NCBI GenBank assembly: GCA_002367815.1
Contig: DFDG01000142.1
Span: 1-7,965 of the forward strand
From: Opitutaceae bacterium UBA3033
GTDB lineage: Bacteria > Verrucomicrobiota > Verrucomicrobiia > Opitutales > Opitutaceae
DNA length: 7,965 bases
Direction: 5' to 3'
Shown here: piece by piece, positions 1 through 7,179 of the stretch
How positions within the stretch are numbered: position 1 is the stretch's first letter
Layout of the letters: each line of letters begins with the position of its first letter
Notes under the pieces: model-generated
The model's input: only the letters and a program-made list of their open reading frames with translations
Database searches by the model: none
What the model was told of the DNA's origin: nothing
Position numbers and translations under genes: made by a program

Positions 1-1353
1 TTGATGCTGAAATTCAGCGAGTCGGTTTCTTTTGATAATCGTTTGGCCTTATACGACATTGCGGGCAGCAAGGCGCACTCGTCGATGTTGGCCAAAGTGG
101 GATTGCTCACCGCGAAAGAACGTAGCGCAATTCACCAAGGACTGGATGAGATCGGGCGCGAGATCGAGACCGGGAAATTCAAGTGGGACGTGAAATTGGA
201 GGACGTTCACATGAATATTGAACAGGCCTTGACCAAACGGGTGCCGGCGGCAGCGAAACTGCACACTGCCCGCAGTCGGAACGACCAAGTGGCGACTGAT
301 ATGCGGCTATGGTTCAAGCACGCCTGCGCGGATATTTTGGAGAAATTCCGGGCGGCTCAACGTGCCCTGCTGGACATTGCCCGGACCAACCAGGACGTTC
401 TTATCCCTGGTTATACTCACCTGCAACGGGCCCAACCCGTATCTTTAGCGCACCATCTGTTTGCGTGGATGGAAATGTTGGACCGCGATTGTATGAGGTT
501 TCAGCAGGTGGCTGCTCAGGCCAATTGGTGTCCTTTGGGGGCAGGAGCCATTGCGGGCACGACCCTGCCGATCGACCGTGAATATACCGCGAAGCTGCTT
601 GGGTTTGTTGATGCTAAAGGTCGGCCACAAGTTACGCAAAATTCCATGGATACGGTCGCGGATCGCGATGTATTCATCGAGTTCGCCTCTGCCTGCGCGT
701 TGGCCGGGGTGCATTTCTCCCGTATCGCCGAGGACCTGATTCTTTGGAGTAGCACAGAATTCAATTTCATCGAATTACCCGATGCCTTTTGCACGGGCTC
801 TTCCTTGATGCCCCAAAAGAAGAATCCTGATTCGTGTGAGTTGCTCCGCGGCAAGTCCGCCCGGTTACAAGGCAATTTACATACTTTGCTTACCCTTACC
901 AAGGGTCTGCCTATGACCTATAACCGGGATTTGCAGGAGGACAAACTCCCGGTATTTGATAGCTACGATCAAACCGCACTTTGTGTGGATGTGCTCGCCG
1001 GAACGATTGGAGGCCTGACTGTTAAGGTCGATGCCTGTGCCGCCGCGGTAGCTGATCCGGCCTTACTAGCCACCGATCTGGCTGACTATCTCGTCGAGCG
1101 GGGCGTGCCTTTTCGCAAGGCCCATCATGCGGTGGGTGCCATTGTGCAACTGGCGGAGAAAAACTCCGTGCAGATTGACCAATTACCCACCGAGGAGGTA
1201 GTTAAGATTAATCCTGCCTTTGGTCCCGACTGGATTGAGGTGTTTGATCTGAAACGCGCCATGGCGAAACGTCGTGGCACCGGCATGCCGGGTCCAAAGC
1301 AGTTGCGCCGGCAATTCACTCGTTGGACCCAACGATTACGGAAGCGGACCTGA
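1..1353 (+). CDS. argH: Argininosuccinate lyase, 5'-truncated by window edge
   Basis: Cytosolic enzyme of the last step of arginine synthesis: it splits argininosuccinate into arginine and fumarate, as a homotetramer of the fumarase/aspartase superfamily. Counting residues from base 1, visible motifs are HTARSRNDQVATD (88-100), the YTHLQRAQP stretch with the conserved Thr-His pair (138-146), NSMDTVADRD (214-223) and the superfamily signature GSSLMPQKKNPD (266-277), which carries the catalytic-serine loop. ELADYLV-like and GVPFRKAHH segments (359-376) are typical of the C-terminal domain. The reading frame is open to base 1. Compared with E. coli ArgH (457 residues), about 15 N-terminal residues, including the usual WGGRF segment, are missing, so the TTG at base 1 is probably an internal Leu codon and the true start lies upstream. 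It ends with TGA at 1351-1353, 49 bases before the transporter gene. All motifs that can be checked look intact. Confidence 0.96.
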   Translation: MMLKFSESVSFDNRLALYDIAGSKAHSSMLAKVGLLTAKERSAIHQGLDEIGREIETGKFKWDVKLEDVHMNIEQALTKRVPAAAKLHTARSRNDQVATDMRLWFKHACADILEKFRAAQRALLDIARTNQDVLIPGYTHLQRAQPVSLAHHLFAWMEMLDRDCMRFQQVAAQANWCPLGAGAIAGTTLPIDREYTAKLLGFVDAKGRPQVTQNSMDTVADRDVFIEFASACALAGVHFSRIAEDLILWSSTEFNFIELPDAFCTGSSLMPQKKNPDSCELLRGKSARLQGNLHTLLTLTKGLPMTYNRDLQEDKLPVFDSYDQTALCVDVLAGTIGGLTVKVDACAAAVADPALLATDLADYLVERGVPFRKAHHAVGAIVQLAEKNSVQIDQLPTEEVVKINPAFGPDWIEVFDLKRAMAKRRGTGMPGPKQLRRQFTRWTQRLRKRT

Positions 1354-1402
1354 GATAATGGTCTGTTGTCGTGCAGCTATGTTCCACGGCCTGCGCTGAG
1401 CC

Positions 1403-2812
1403 ATGGCGACCCTGTTTCCCACCGCCAAGTCGGACCCTGAGCTATATCCCTATCGCTCCGGGTTGTTCTTTGGATTTTTCAATGCACCAGTCTGGCAGAT
1501 CGCCATCGGCACGCCCATGGTGCTTTTTGCTGAACGATTGGGCGCGACTTCGTTTCAGGTTGGATTGGCCTATTCGTTCGTTTTTCTGCAGACCCCCATG
1601 TTGATTTTGTCCACGGCCTTGATTCCGAAATTCGGTTTTAAGAAAGTGGCGATGGGTGGTTGGGCGGCCCGCAGTCTTTTCCTAATCCTCCCACTGGTGC
1701 TGGCCTTGATTGCTCCCGATGTCGGTAGCCCTTGGATGGTCAATGCCTTCATTTGGAGTGTCTTTTTCTTCAGTTTTTTCCGGACCATCGGAGCATCGGC
1801 CCTGACGCCTTGGTTCTATGGGTTTTTGCCCGCAAAAATCAGGGGCCGTTTTTTTGGCAATGACCAGATGTTATCCGGCATCGGGGGAGTGGTTACTTTG
1901 GTGTCCTGCTCAATGCTTTTTGCCTTCATGCCAATTTATTCGGCGTTGTTGGTTCAATACAGCATCACGGTCATTGGGTCCGTGCTTAGTTATGGTGCGT
2001 TGGGTCGATTGCCGGATATCAATAAACCCACCACGATCAGTCTGCGTTCTGTATTGCGCGACACTCCGAGGCATTTGTTCAAGCGTTCGGTCTTCCGGCA
2101 TTACGTTTGGTTGGCGGCTTGGTTTTCGGTCGCCATCGTATCAATTCCTCCCTTTTCCGCCTATTTCCTTAAGGTGGATGCTAATGTGACAGCGGGCCGG
2201 ATTATGATGTTTGAAGTGTTGCGCTATCTGGGGGTCATCACCGGGGCTTGGTTGCTGCGTCGGCGCATTGATCAAACCGGGTCCAAACCGTTTTTCCTAC
2301 TCGCGCTTGTGCTTTATGCCATGGTGGCGGTGCTGTGGTTGTTGTTTTTGAATGGATTGGTGGGATCCAGCGGGGCGCTATTCGGCATCTACTTCGTGGT
2401 GGGGCTGGGCGCGGTTTGCTGGAATTTGGCGAACATGAATTACCTGCCCCAGATTGTCCCTGCCGAGGATCGGGCATTGTGTATTTCGATCTTTGCCGCG
2501 GTGACCTCATTCCTCGGTGGTTGTTCTCCTATTTTCTGGGGCTTGTTTTTAAAAGGAACCAATGCCGACGGGACCCCGGGCATCGATGCCGGAATGTTTC
2601 AGTGGTTTTTTATCTGTCTGCTGGTGAGTGTGACCATTCTATCGGTGTTGGTGTCTCGGCTGCAGGAAGATATAGAAACTGAATTCGAGCCGATCATCAT
2701 TGGCAATGCGTTGCTGCGTCCCTTTCGGGCCGCCACATATTTGGTCAATTTGATCGATTTGAAGGGGTTGGCGCGGGACGACGATGCTCCGCCTAAATCC
2801 GCTGACGATTAA
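1403..2812 (+). CDS. Major facilitator superfamily transporter, substrate unknown
   Basis: A 469-residue polytopic inner-membrane protein. By hydrophobicity I count about twelve membrane helices, at roughly residues 19-45, 50-74, 89-105, 110-137, 156-178, 180-200, 233-256, 265-286, 296-317, 324-347, 357-384 and 398-418. A cytoplasmic-looking loop at 200-232 joins the two six-helix halves. The loop after helix 4 carries LPAKIRGRFFG (142-152), a motif-A-like segment. The equivalent place in the second half has VPAEDRALCISIF (352-364), as expected from the internal duplication of the family. A tail of about 50 residues (420-469) follows the last helix and ends in an acidic stretch. ATG 1403 is the first possible start because an in-frame TGA lies at 1397-1399; the ribosome site is weak. 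The substrate cannot be read from the sequence, and the neighbours (argH, mutL) give no dependable clue. Family membership is secure; function is not. Confidence 0.87.
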   Translation: MATLFPTAKSDPELYPYRSGLFFGFFNAPVWQIAIGTPMVLFAERLGATSFQVGLAYSFVFLQTPMLILSTALIPKFGFKKVAMGGWAARSLFLILPLVLALIAPDVGSPWMVNAFIWSVFFFSFFRTIGASALTPWFYGFLPAKIRGRFFGNDQMLSGIGGVVTLVSCSMLFAFMPIYSALLVQYSITVIGSVLSYGALGRLPDINKPTTISLRSVLRDTPRHLFKRSVFRHYVWLAAWFSVAIVSIPPFSAYFLKVDANVTAGRIMMFEVLRYLGVITGAWLLRRRIDQTGSKPFFLLALVLYAMVAVLWLLFLNGLVGSSGALFGIYFVVGLGAVCWNLANMNYLPQIVPAEDRALCISIFAAVTSFLGGCSPIFWGLFLKGTNADGTPGIDAGMFQWFFICLLVSVTILSVLVSRLQEDIETEFEPIIIGNALLRPFRAATYLVNLIDLKGLARDDDAPPKSADD

Positions 2813-2859
2813 TTCCGCGCTTCCTTCCGAGGCTGTTTCCATGATTGGCTCCAAAGTCC

Positions 2860-4629
2860 ATGGCTTCTATTCGCATTTTGCCCGACCGGGTTGCCAATCA
2901 AATCGCCGCCGGCGAAGTGATTGAGCGGCCTGCGGCTGTGGTGAAGGAGCTGGTTGAAAACGCTTTGGATGCCGGGGCGACCCGGATTGAAGTGGAGTTT
3001 CGGCATGGAGGACGGTCGTTGATGCGGGTGGAAGACAATGGCCGGGGAATGGGCAAAGATGACGCGCTACTCGCCTTGGAACGTCACGCGACCAGTAAGA
3101 TTTCCGAAGCGGCCGATTTGGATCGTTTGAGCAGTTACGGATTCCGAGGCGAGGCGTTACCATCGATTGCGAGTGTGAGTCGGTTCGAACTTCAGACCCG
3201 CGAAGCCGACCGCGATATTGGCACCGAGGTTCTCGTCAATGGCGGTAAACTCTTGCACGTGAACGAATGCGGGAGACCGGTGGGGACGCGCATCGTGGTA
3301 ACACATCTTTTCAATTCGGTCCCGGCACGGCGCAAATTTCTCAAGACCGACCAGACCGAGGCTGCCCACATCATCCAGTGCGTGCGTTTTTATGCTCTGG
3401 CGAGTCCGCAGGCGGCATTCACTTTGATCGAGAATGGGCGGGTGATATTTCGTTCTCCAGAATGTGCGACCCTGACCGAACGAGTGGCCGAAATATTTGG
3501 TCGGCAGACGGCGGAGTTACTCGTGGCTATCGAAGGGGAGGAGAATGGCATGCGACTGAGCGGATTAATAGGCCGGCCCGGGGTGGGACGTGCGACGCGG
3601 CACGAGATGGTGGTCTTCGTCAACCAACGGCCGGTGGATAGTCGCACTTTGAATTATGCTTTGATCGAAAGTTATCACGATTCGCTACCGAAAGGACGTT
3701 ACCCTTTGGCATTCGTTTTTTTTGAATGCGATCCCTCGCTGGTGGACGTCAATGTGCATCCGGCGAAACGTGAGGTGAGATTTCGCAGCGAACCGGCCGT
3801 CAGGGCATTTGTCATCCGGAGCGTCTTGGGGCGGCTGCGCGAATTATCGACGGCCTCCGAAACCTTGACCGGTACGCCGCCGCTTCCACCGACCACGTCG
3901 GCTCCGCTCGCATCGAAACCGGTGGTTGCACGCCCTCAAGAAATTCGCCCGCGAGTGCCGATGGTTATGGGAGCCTGGCCAAAGCAAAATCCTTCGCCGC
4001 TGGTGGCTCCACCGGTGACACAAATCGAAAAGAATACCATGCCAACCGGTGGAACACCTTCATGGCGATTCCTTGGTTTGGCTCATGGTAACTTTGCATT
4101 GTTTGAGACTGATGCTGGTTTGGTGATGCTGGATCGTCGCGCCGCGCAAGAACGCATTTGGTTCGAGCGTTTGCAGAACGAGTTCCGTGCAGGGCAGGTG
4201 CCGAGCCAGCGCCTGCTGCTGCCTGTGCCGTTGGAACTCGATCCCATTGCGACTGCTTTGTTACTGGATCGTCTGGATTTTCTAAAATCCAATGGTTTCG
4301 AAGTATTGGAGTTTGGCCGGAATTTCTTCCGAATCGAAGCCTTGCCTACCTGGATGGAACCGGCAGATGTTGAAGCGTTTATGCGCGATCTGTTGGCCTT
4401 GTTACGCGAGGGTAAATTGCAGGATAAAAATCTCGATTTGGCCCGGGATGAACTTGCCCAGTTGGCAGTCGCCAAAGCGGTGCGATTGCCTGAAACTGCC
4501 AGTGAAACCGAGGTGCGGTCACTCCTGACCCAGTTGTTTGCCACCCATCATCCATTGACCAGTCCGGCCGGTCGCCCAACTTATATAGAACTTAATCATG
4601 CTGAGTTGGCTCGTCGTTTCCAAAAATAA
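2860..4629 (+). CDS. mutL: DNA mismatch repair protein MutL (endonuclease motif degenerate)
   Basis: MutL couples mismatch recognition by MutS to strand removal. I place the start at ATG 2860 (589 residues), not TTG 2845, because MASIRILPDRVANQIAAGEV then matches the usual MutL N-terminus. The GHKL ATPase domain is complete: KELVENALDAGA with general base Glu30 and Mg-ligand Asn34, DNGRGM (59-64), HATSKI (76-81), YGFRGEALPSIASVS (93-107), GTRIVV (142-147) and DVNVHPAKREVRF (296-308). A Pro-rich linker spans about 330-400, then a C-terminal dimerisation domain. There the endonuclease motif DQHA(x)2E(x)4E appears as DRRAAQERIWFE (425-436), the ACxxAI(K/R) motif as AVAKAVR (536-542), and CPHGRP as SPAGRP (568-573), so the metal ligands are replaced. 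QRLLLP (450-455) matches the beta-clamp-binding site of MutL. It follows the transporter by 47 bases and may be cotranscribed with it. No mutH is visible here. Confidence 0.96.
   Translation: MASIRILPDRVANQIAAGEVIERPAAVVKELVENALDAGATRIEVEFRHGGRSLMRVEDNGRGMGKDDALLALERHATSKISEAADLDRLSSYGFRGEALPSIASVSRFELQTREADRDIGTEVLVNGGKLLHVNECGRPVGTRIVVTHLFNSVPARRKFLKTDQTEAAHIIQCVRFYALASPQAAFTLIENGRVIFRSPECATLTERVAEIFGRQTAELLVAIEGEENGMRLSGLIGRPGVGRATRHEMVVFVNQRPVDSRTLNYALIESYHDSLPKGRYPLAFVFFECDPSLVDVNVHPAKREVRFRSEPAVRAFVIRSVLGRLRELSTASETLTGTPPLPPTTSAPLASKPVVARPQEIRPRVPMVMGAWPKQNPSPLVAPPVTQIEKNTMPTGGTPSWRFLGLAHGNFALFETDAGLVMLDRRAAQERIWFERLQNEFRAGQVPSQRLLLPVPLELDPIATALLLDRLDFLKSNGFEVLEFGRNFFRIEALPTWMEPADVEAFMRDLLALLREGKLQDKNLDLARDELAQLAVAKAVRLPETASETEVRSLLTQLFATHHPLTSPAGRPTYIELNHAELARRFQK
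3716..3723 (+). repeat. Eight-T homopolymer inside mutL
   Basis: An uninterrupted run of eight T residues falls within the codons for Val-Phe-Phe near residues 286-288 of MutL, at the end of the ATPase domain. It is the longest mononucleotide run I noticed in the window; the transporter gene has a run of seven at 1849-1855. Slippage of one base would frameshift mutL and remove the C-terminal domain. The run is directly visible; any phase-variation role is inference. Confidence 0.9.
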
Positions 4630-4680
4630 ATATATCGGTGATCATCAAGTGTCCGATTAATATATATCTGAACATAGAGA
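4612..4680 (+). promoter_or_regulatory. AT-rich leader, possible promoter region ahead of glgP
   Basis: The gap between the mutL stop (4629) and the proposed glgP start (4680) is clearly richer in A and T than its surroundings, with TATAT tracts at 4631-4635 and 4661-4667. TAATAT at 4658-4663 resembles a -10 box, but no good -35 box lies at the right distance. An upstream TTGGCT at 4606-4611 is about 19 bases from TATATC at 4631-4636. A weak hairpin is possible, pairing ATCGG (4634-4638) with CCGAT (4653-4657). Together these suggest, but do not show, that glgP has its own promoter. Confidence 0.25.
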
Positions 4681-7178
4681 TGCCTAAAACCAAAAAAGAA
4701 ACTTTACGGAAAAGCATGAAGCCATCTGCGCCAGTCGATGCTCCCGAAGTCGTGATGCGTTCACTGATCCTGCGACATTTGACCTCTACTCTGGCCCGAC
4801 ACCGAGGCGGGGCTACGTCCCGTGATTGGTGGGTGGCCACTGCGATGGCCGTCCGCGATACAATTCATGGTCGTATGATTGCGACCCAAGCGGTGCATGC
4901 GGAGAAGAATGTCCGCCGCCTCTATTATTTCTCGATGGAATATCTGATGGGCCGTTTGTTTGACTGCAATCTGCACGCGACCAATTTGCACGAGACTGCC
5001 CGTGCCGCGTTGGCCGGGCTGAATGTCGATTTGGATGAGGTTCGCGAAGCAGAATTGGACATGGGATTGGGTAATGGCGGCCTTGGGCGATTGGCGGCCT
5101 GCTTTCTTGATTCACTTTCTACACAGGATTACCCGGCCTTGGGTTACGGTATTTATTACGAATTTGGACTCTTCAAGCAGGAGTTTGTCGATGGTCATCA
5201 AGTGGAGCATCCCGACCGCTGGCGGGTATTCGGCAGTCCTTGGGAAGTGATGCATTCTGACTACAGCCAAATCATACCTTTCTATGGTCGGGTGGAAAAT
5301 GTTTTCGACGACCGGGGCAATTCACATCCGAGTTGGGTGGACACCAAGACCATCCTCGGTGTGCCGCATGATATCCCCATCGCCGGCTATGGCACCAAGA
5401 CGGTCAACCTGCTTCGTCTCTGGTCATCCCACGCCACTGAGGACTTTGATTTGGCGGCATTCAACTCCGGTGGTTACGAGGAAGCGGTCAAAGAGAAAGC
5501 GGCTGGCGAGACAATCTCGAAAGTGCTTTACCCGAATGATAAGACCGAGAACGGCAAGGAGCTGCGTTTGGTGCAGCAATATTTCTTTGTGGCGTGTTCC
5601 TTGCGCGACCTCATTCGACGCCACTTCCGGGATAAATCGAACACCTGGGAGAATTTTTCCGGCAAGGTTGCCATTCAGCTTAATGACACTCATCCGGCCA
5701 TCGCGGTGGTCGAGCTCATGCGCATCCTGCTCGATGAGCATGGTCGCTCGTGGGACGAAGCATGGAAAATTGGCAGCAAGACCTTTGCTTATACCAATCA
5801 TACCTTGTTGCCGGAAGCGCTGGAGAAATGGGGGGTTCCGCTTTTCGAAAAGGTGCTGCCACGACATCTGCAGATCATATTCGAGATCAATGCCCAGCTC
5901 ATGCACATATGTGAACGGCAATGGCCGGGCGATGGGGAGAAAAAGCGGACCTGTTCATTGATTGAGGAAAATGGATATAAGATGGTGCGCATGGCCAATC
6001 TGGCGGTCGCCGGATCGCACACCGTCAACGGTGTGGCAGCGCTGCACACCGAGCTGTTGCGCAAAAATCTATTTCCAGAATTCGACGCACTTTACCCGGG
6101 TAAATTTCAAAACAAAACCAACGGCATTACCCCGCGTCGCTGGTTATTGCAGTGCAATCCGCGTCTGGCTGTATTTCTGACCAAAACCTTGGGCCATGAT
6201 CGTTGGGTGCGGGATTTGGATTTGCTACAGGCCTTGGCCAAGACCGCGACGAAACCCAAAGCCCAGGCTGAATTCATGGCGATCAAGCACGCCAACAAGG
6301 TGGATCTGGCGGCCTTTATCAAACTGGAATGCGGCGTAGAGGTGTCACCTGACGCCCTCTTTGATTTGCAGATCAAACGCTTGCATGAATACAAGCGTCA
6401 GCATCTTAACCTGCTGCACATTATCGCGCTTTACCGGCGGTTATTGCAGAACCCCGGACTCGATATCGTGCCGCGGGTATTTATCTTTGCCGCCAAGGCG
6501 GCACCGGGCTACGATCTCGCCAAAAATATAATTCGGGCGATCAACGTCATCGGGGCTCGCATCAACGCGGATGAACGGATGAACGGAAAACTCAAAGTCG
6601 TTTTTCTCCCGAATTATCGGGTGTCGTTGGCGGTGAAGATTATTCCTGCGGCGGATATTTCCGAGCAAACTTCAACCGCGGGCAAGGAGGCTTCCGGCAC
6701 CGGCAACATGAAGCTCGCGCTCAATGGCGCACTGACGATCGGCACGCTTGATGGGGCCAATGTCGAAATTCTTGAGGAAGTGGGGGATGATAATATTTTC
6801 ATCTTCGGCATGACGGTCGAGGAAGTGGAGGCACTACGCGCGCAAGGCTACAACCCCAGGAAATTCTACGAACATGATGAAGAATTGCGCACGATCGTAG
6901 ATTGGCTTGGCAGCGACCACTTCACACCCGGTGAACATGGTGCCTTCAGTGCCTTGCATCACAGTTTATTACAAGGCGGTGACCCGTTCATGGTCCTGGC
7001 AGATTTTCGCTCCTACAGTGATGCCCAAGCCCGGGTGGATAAGGCATTTCGCAACAAGGCCAAATGGGCGGAAATGGCGATGCTCAACACTGCCCGGGTC
7101 GGTAAATTCTCCAGCGACCGCACTATTCGCGAATATGCCGAGCAGATCTGGAATTTACCCGCGGTGCCGATCACTTGA
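4680..7178 (+). CDS. glgP: Glycogen/starch/alpha-glucan phosphorylase (GT35)
   Basis: Cytosolic PLP-dependent enzyme that uses phosphate to release glucose-1-phosphate from the non-reducing ends of glycogen or maltodextrin. Numbered from ATG 4680 (832 residues; E. coli GlgP has 815), the landmarks are YFSMEYLMGR (83-92), GLGNGGLGRLAACFLDSL (129-146), HLNDTHP-like QLNDTHP (333-339), NGVAALHTELL (450-460), NKTNGITPRRW (478-488), FDLQIKRLHEYKRQ (561-574) and the PLP signature EASGTGNMKLALNGALTIGT (670-689), in which Lys678 binds the cofactor. The start is uncertain. GTG 4638 would add 14 atypical residues, whereas ATG 4716 has the better ribosome site (GGAAAAG just upstream) and would give 820 residues. 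The domain order is complete with no frameshift. Whether it prefers glycogen or maltodextrin cannot be told here, since no other glg or mal gene is in the window. Its stop lies one base from the stop of the opposing ketosynthase gene. Confidence 0.96.
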   Translation: MPKTKKETLRKSMKPSAPVDAPEVVMRSLILRHLTSTLARHRGGATSRDWWVATAMAVRDTIHGRMIATQAVHAEKNVRRLYYFSMEYLMGRLFDCNLHATNLHETARAALAGLNVDLDEVREAELDMGLGNGGLGRLAACFLDSLSTQDYPALGYGIYYEFGLFKQEFVDGHQVEHPDRWRVFGSPWEVMHSDYSQIIPFYGRVENVFDDRGNSHPSWVDTKTILGVPHDIPIAGYGTKTVNLLRLWSSHATEDFDLAAFNSGGYEEAVKEKAAGETISKVLYPNDKTENGKELRLVQQYFFVACSLRDLIRRHFRDKSNTWENFSGKVAIQLNDTHPAIAVVELMRILLDEHGRSWDEAWKIGSKTFAYTNHTLLPEALEKWGVPLFEKVLPRHLQIIFEINAQLMHICERQWPGDGEKKRTCSLIEENGYKMVRMANLAVAGSHTVNGVAALHTELLRKNLFPEFDALYPGKFQNKTNGITPRRWLLQCNPRLAVFLTKTLGHDRWVRDLDLLQALAKTATKPKAQAEFMAIKHANKVDLAAFIKLECGVEVSPDALFDLQIKRLHEYKRQHLNLLHIIALYRRLLQNPGLDIVPRVFIFAAKAAPGYDLAKNIIRAINVIGARINADERMNGKLKVVFLPNYRVSLAVKIIPAADISEQTSTAGKEASGTGNMKLALNGALTIGTLDGANVEILEEVGDDNIFIFGMTVEEVEALRAQGYNPRKFYEHDEELRTIVDWLGSDHFTPGEHGAFSALHHSLLQGGDPFMVLADFRSYSDAQARVDKAFRNKAKWAEMAMLNTARVGKFSSDRTIREYAEQIWNLPAVPIT

Positions 7179-7179
7179 T

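Noticed and set aside
1354..1402. Promoter or terminator between argH and the transporter
   Set aside because: I saw no stable stem with a T run and no paired -35/-10 boxes in these 49 bases.
1371..1604. GTG-started 77-codon open frame overlapping the start of the transporter
   Set aside because: It overlaps the transporter N-terminus out of frame and its product resembles no known protein.
2845..2859. TTG 2845 as the mutL start, adding five residues
   Set aside because: ATG 2860 gives the N-terminus typical of MutL. The extra five residues are not part of the family and no ribosome site favours the TTG.
4083..4544. A 153-codon antisense open frame inside mutL
   Set aside because: Low-complexity Ser/Arg/Asn-rich product with no motif. 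The sense frame encodes the recognisable MutL C-terminal domain.
4627..4670. An intrinsic terminator after mutL
   Set aside because: The only pairing (ATCGG with CCGAT plus bulged A-T pairs) is weak, has a 14-base loop and is not followed by a T run.
5284..5961. A 225-codon open frame on the plus strand, plus a 165-codon frame on the minus strand at 5424-5921
   Set aside because: Both lie wholly inside glgP, in other frames. Their products are rich in Arg, Ser, Cys and Trp and show no domain signatures, as expected of out-of-frame shadows.
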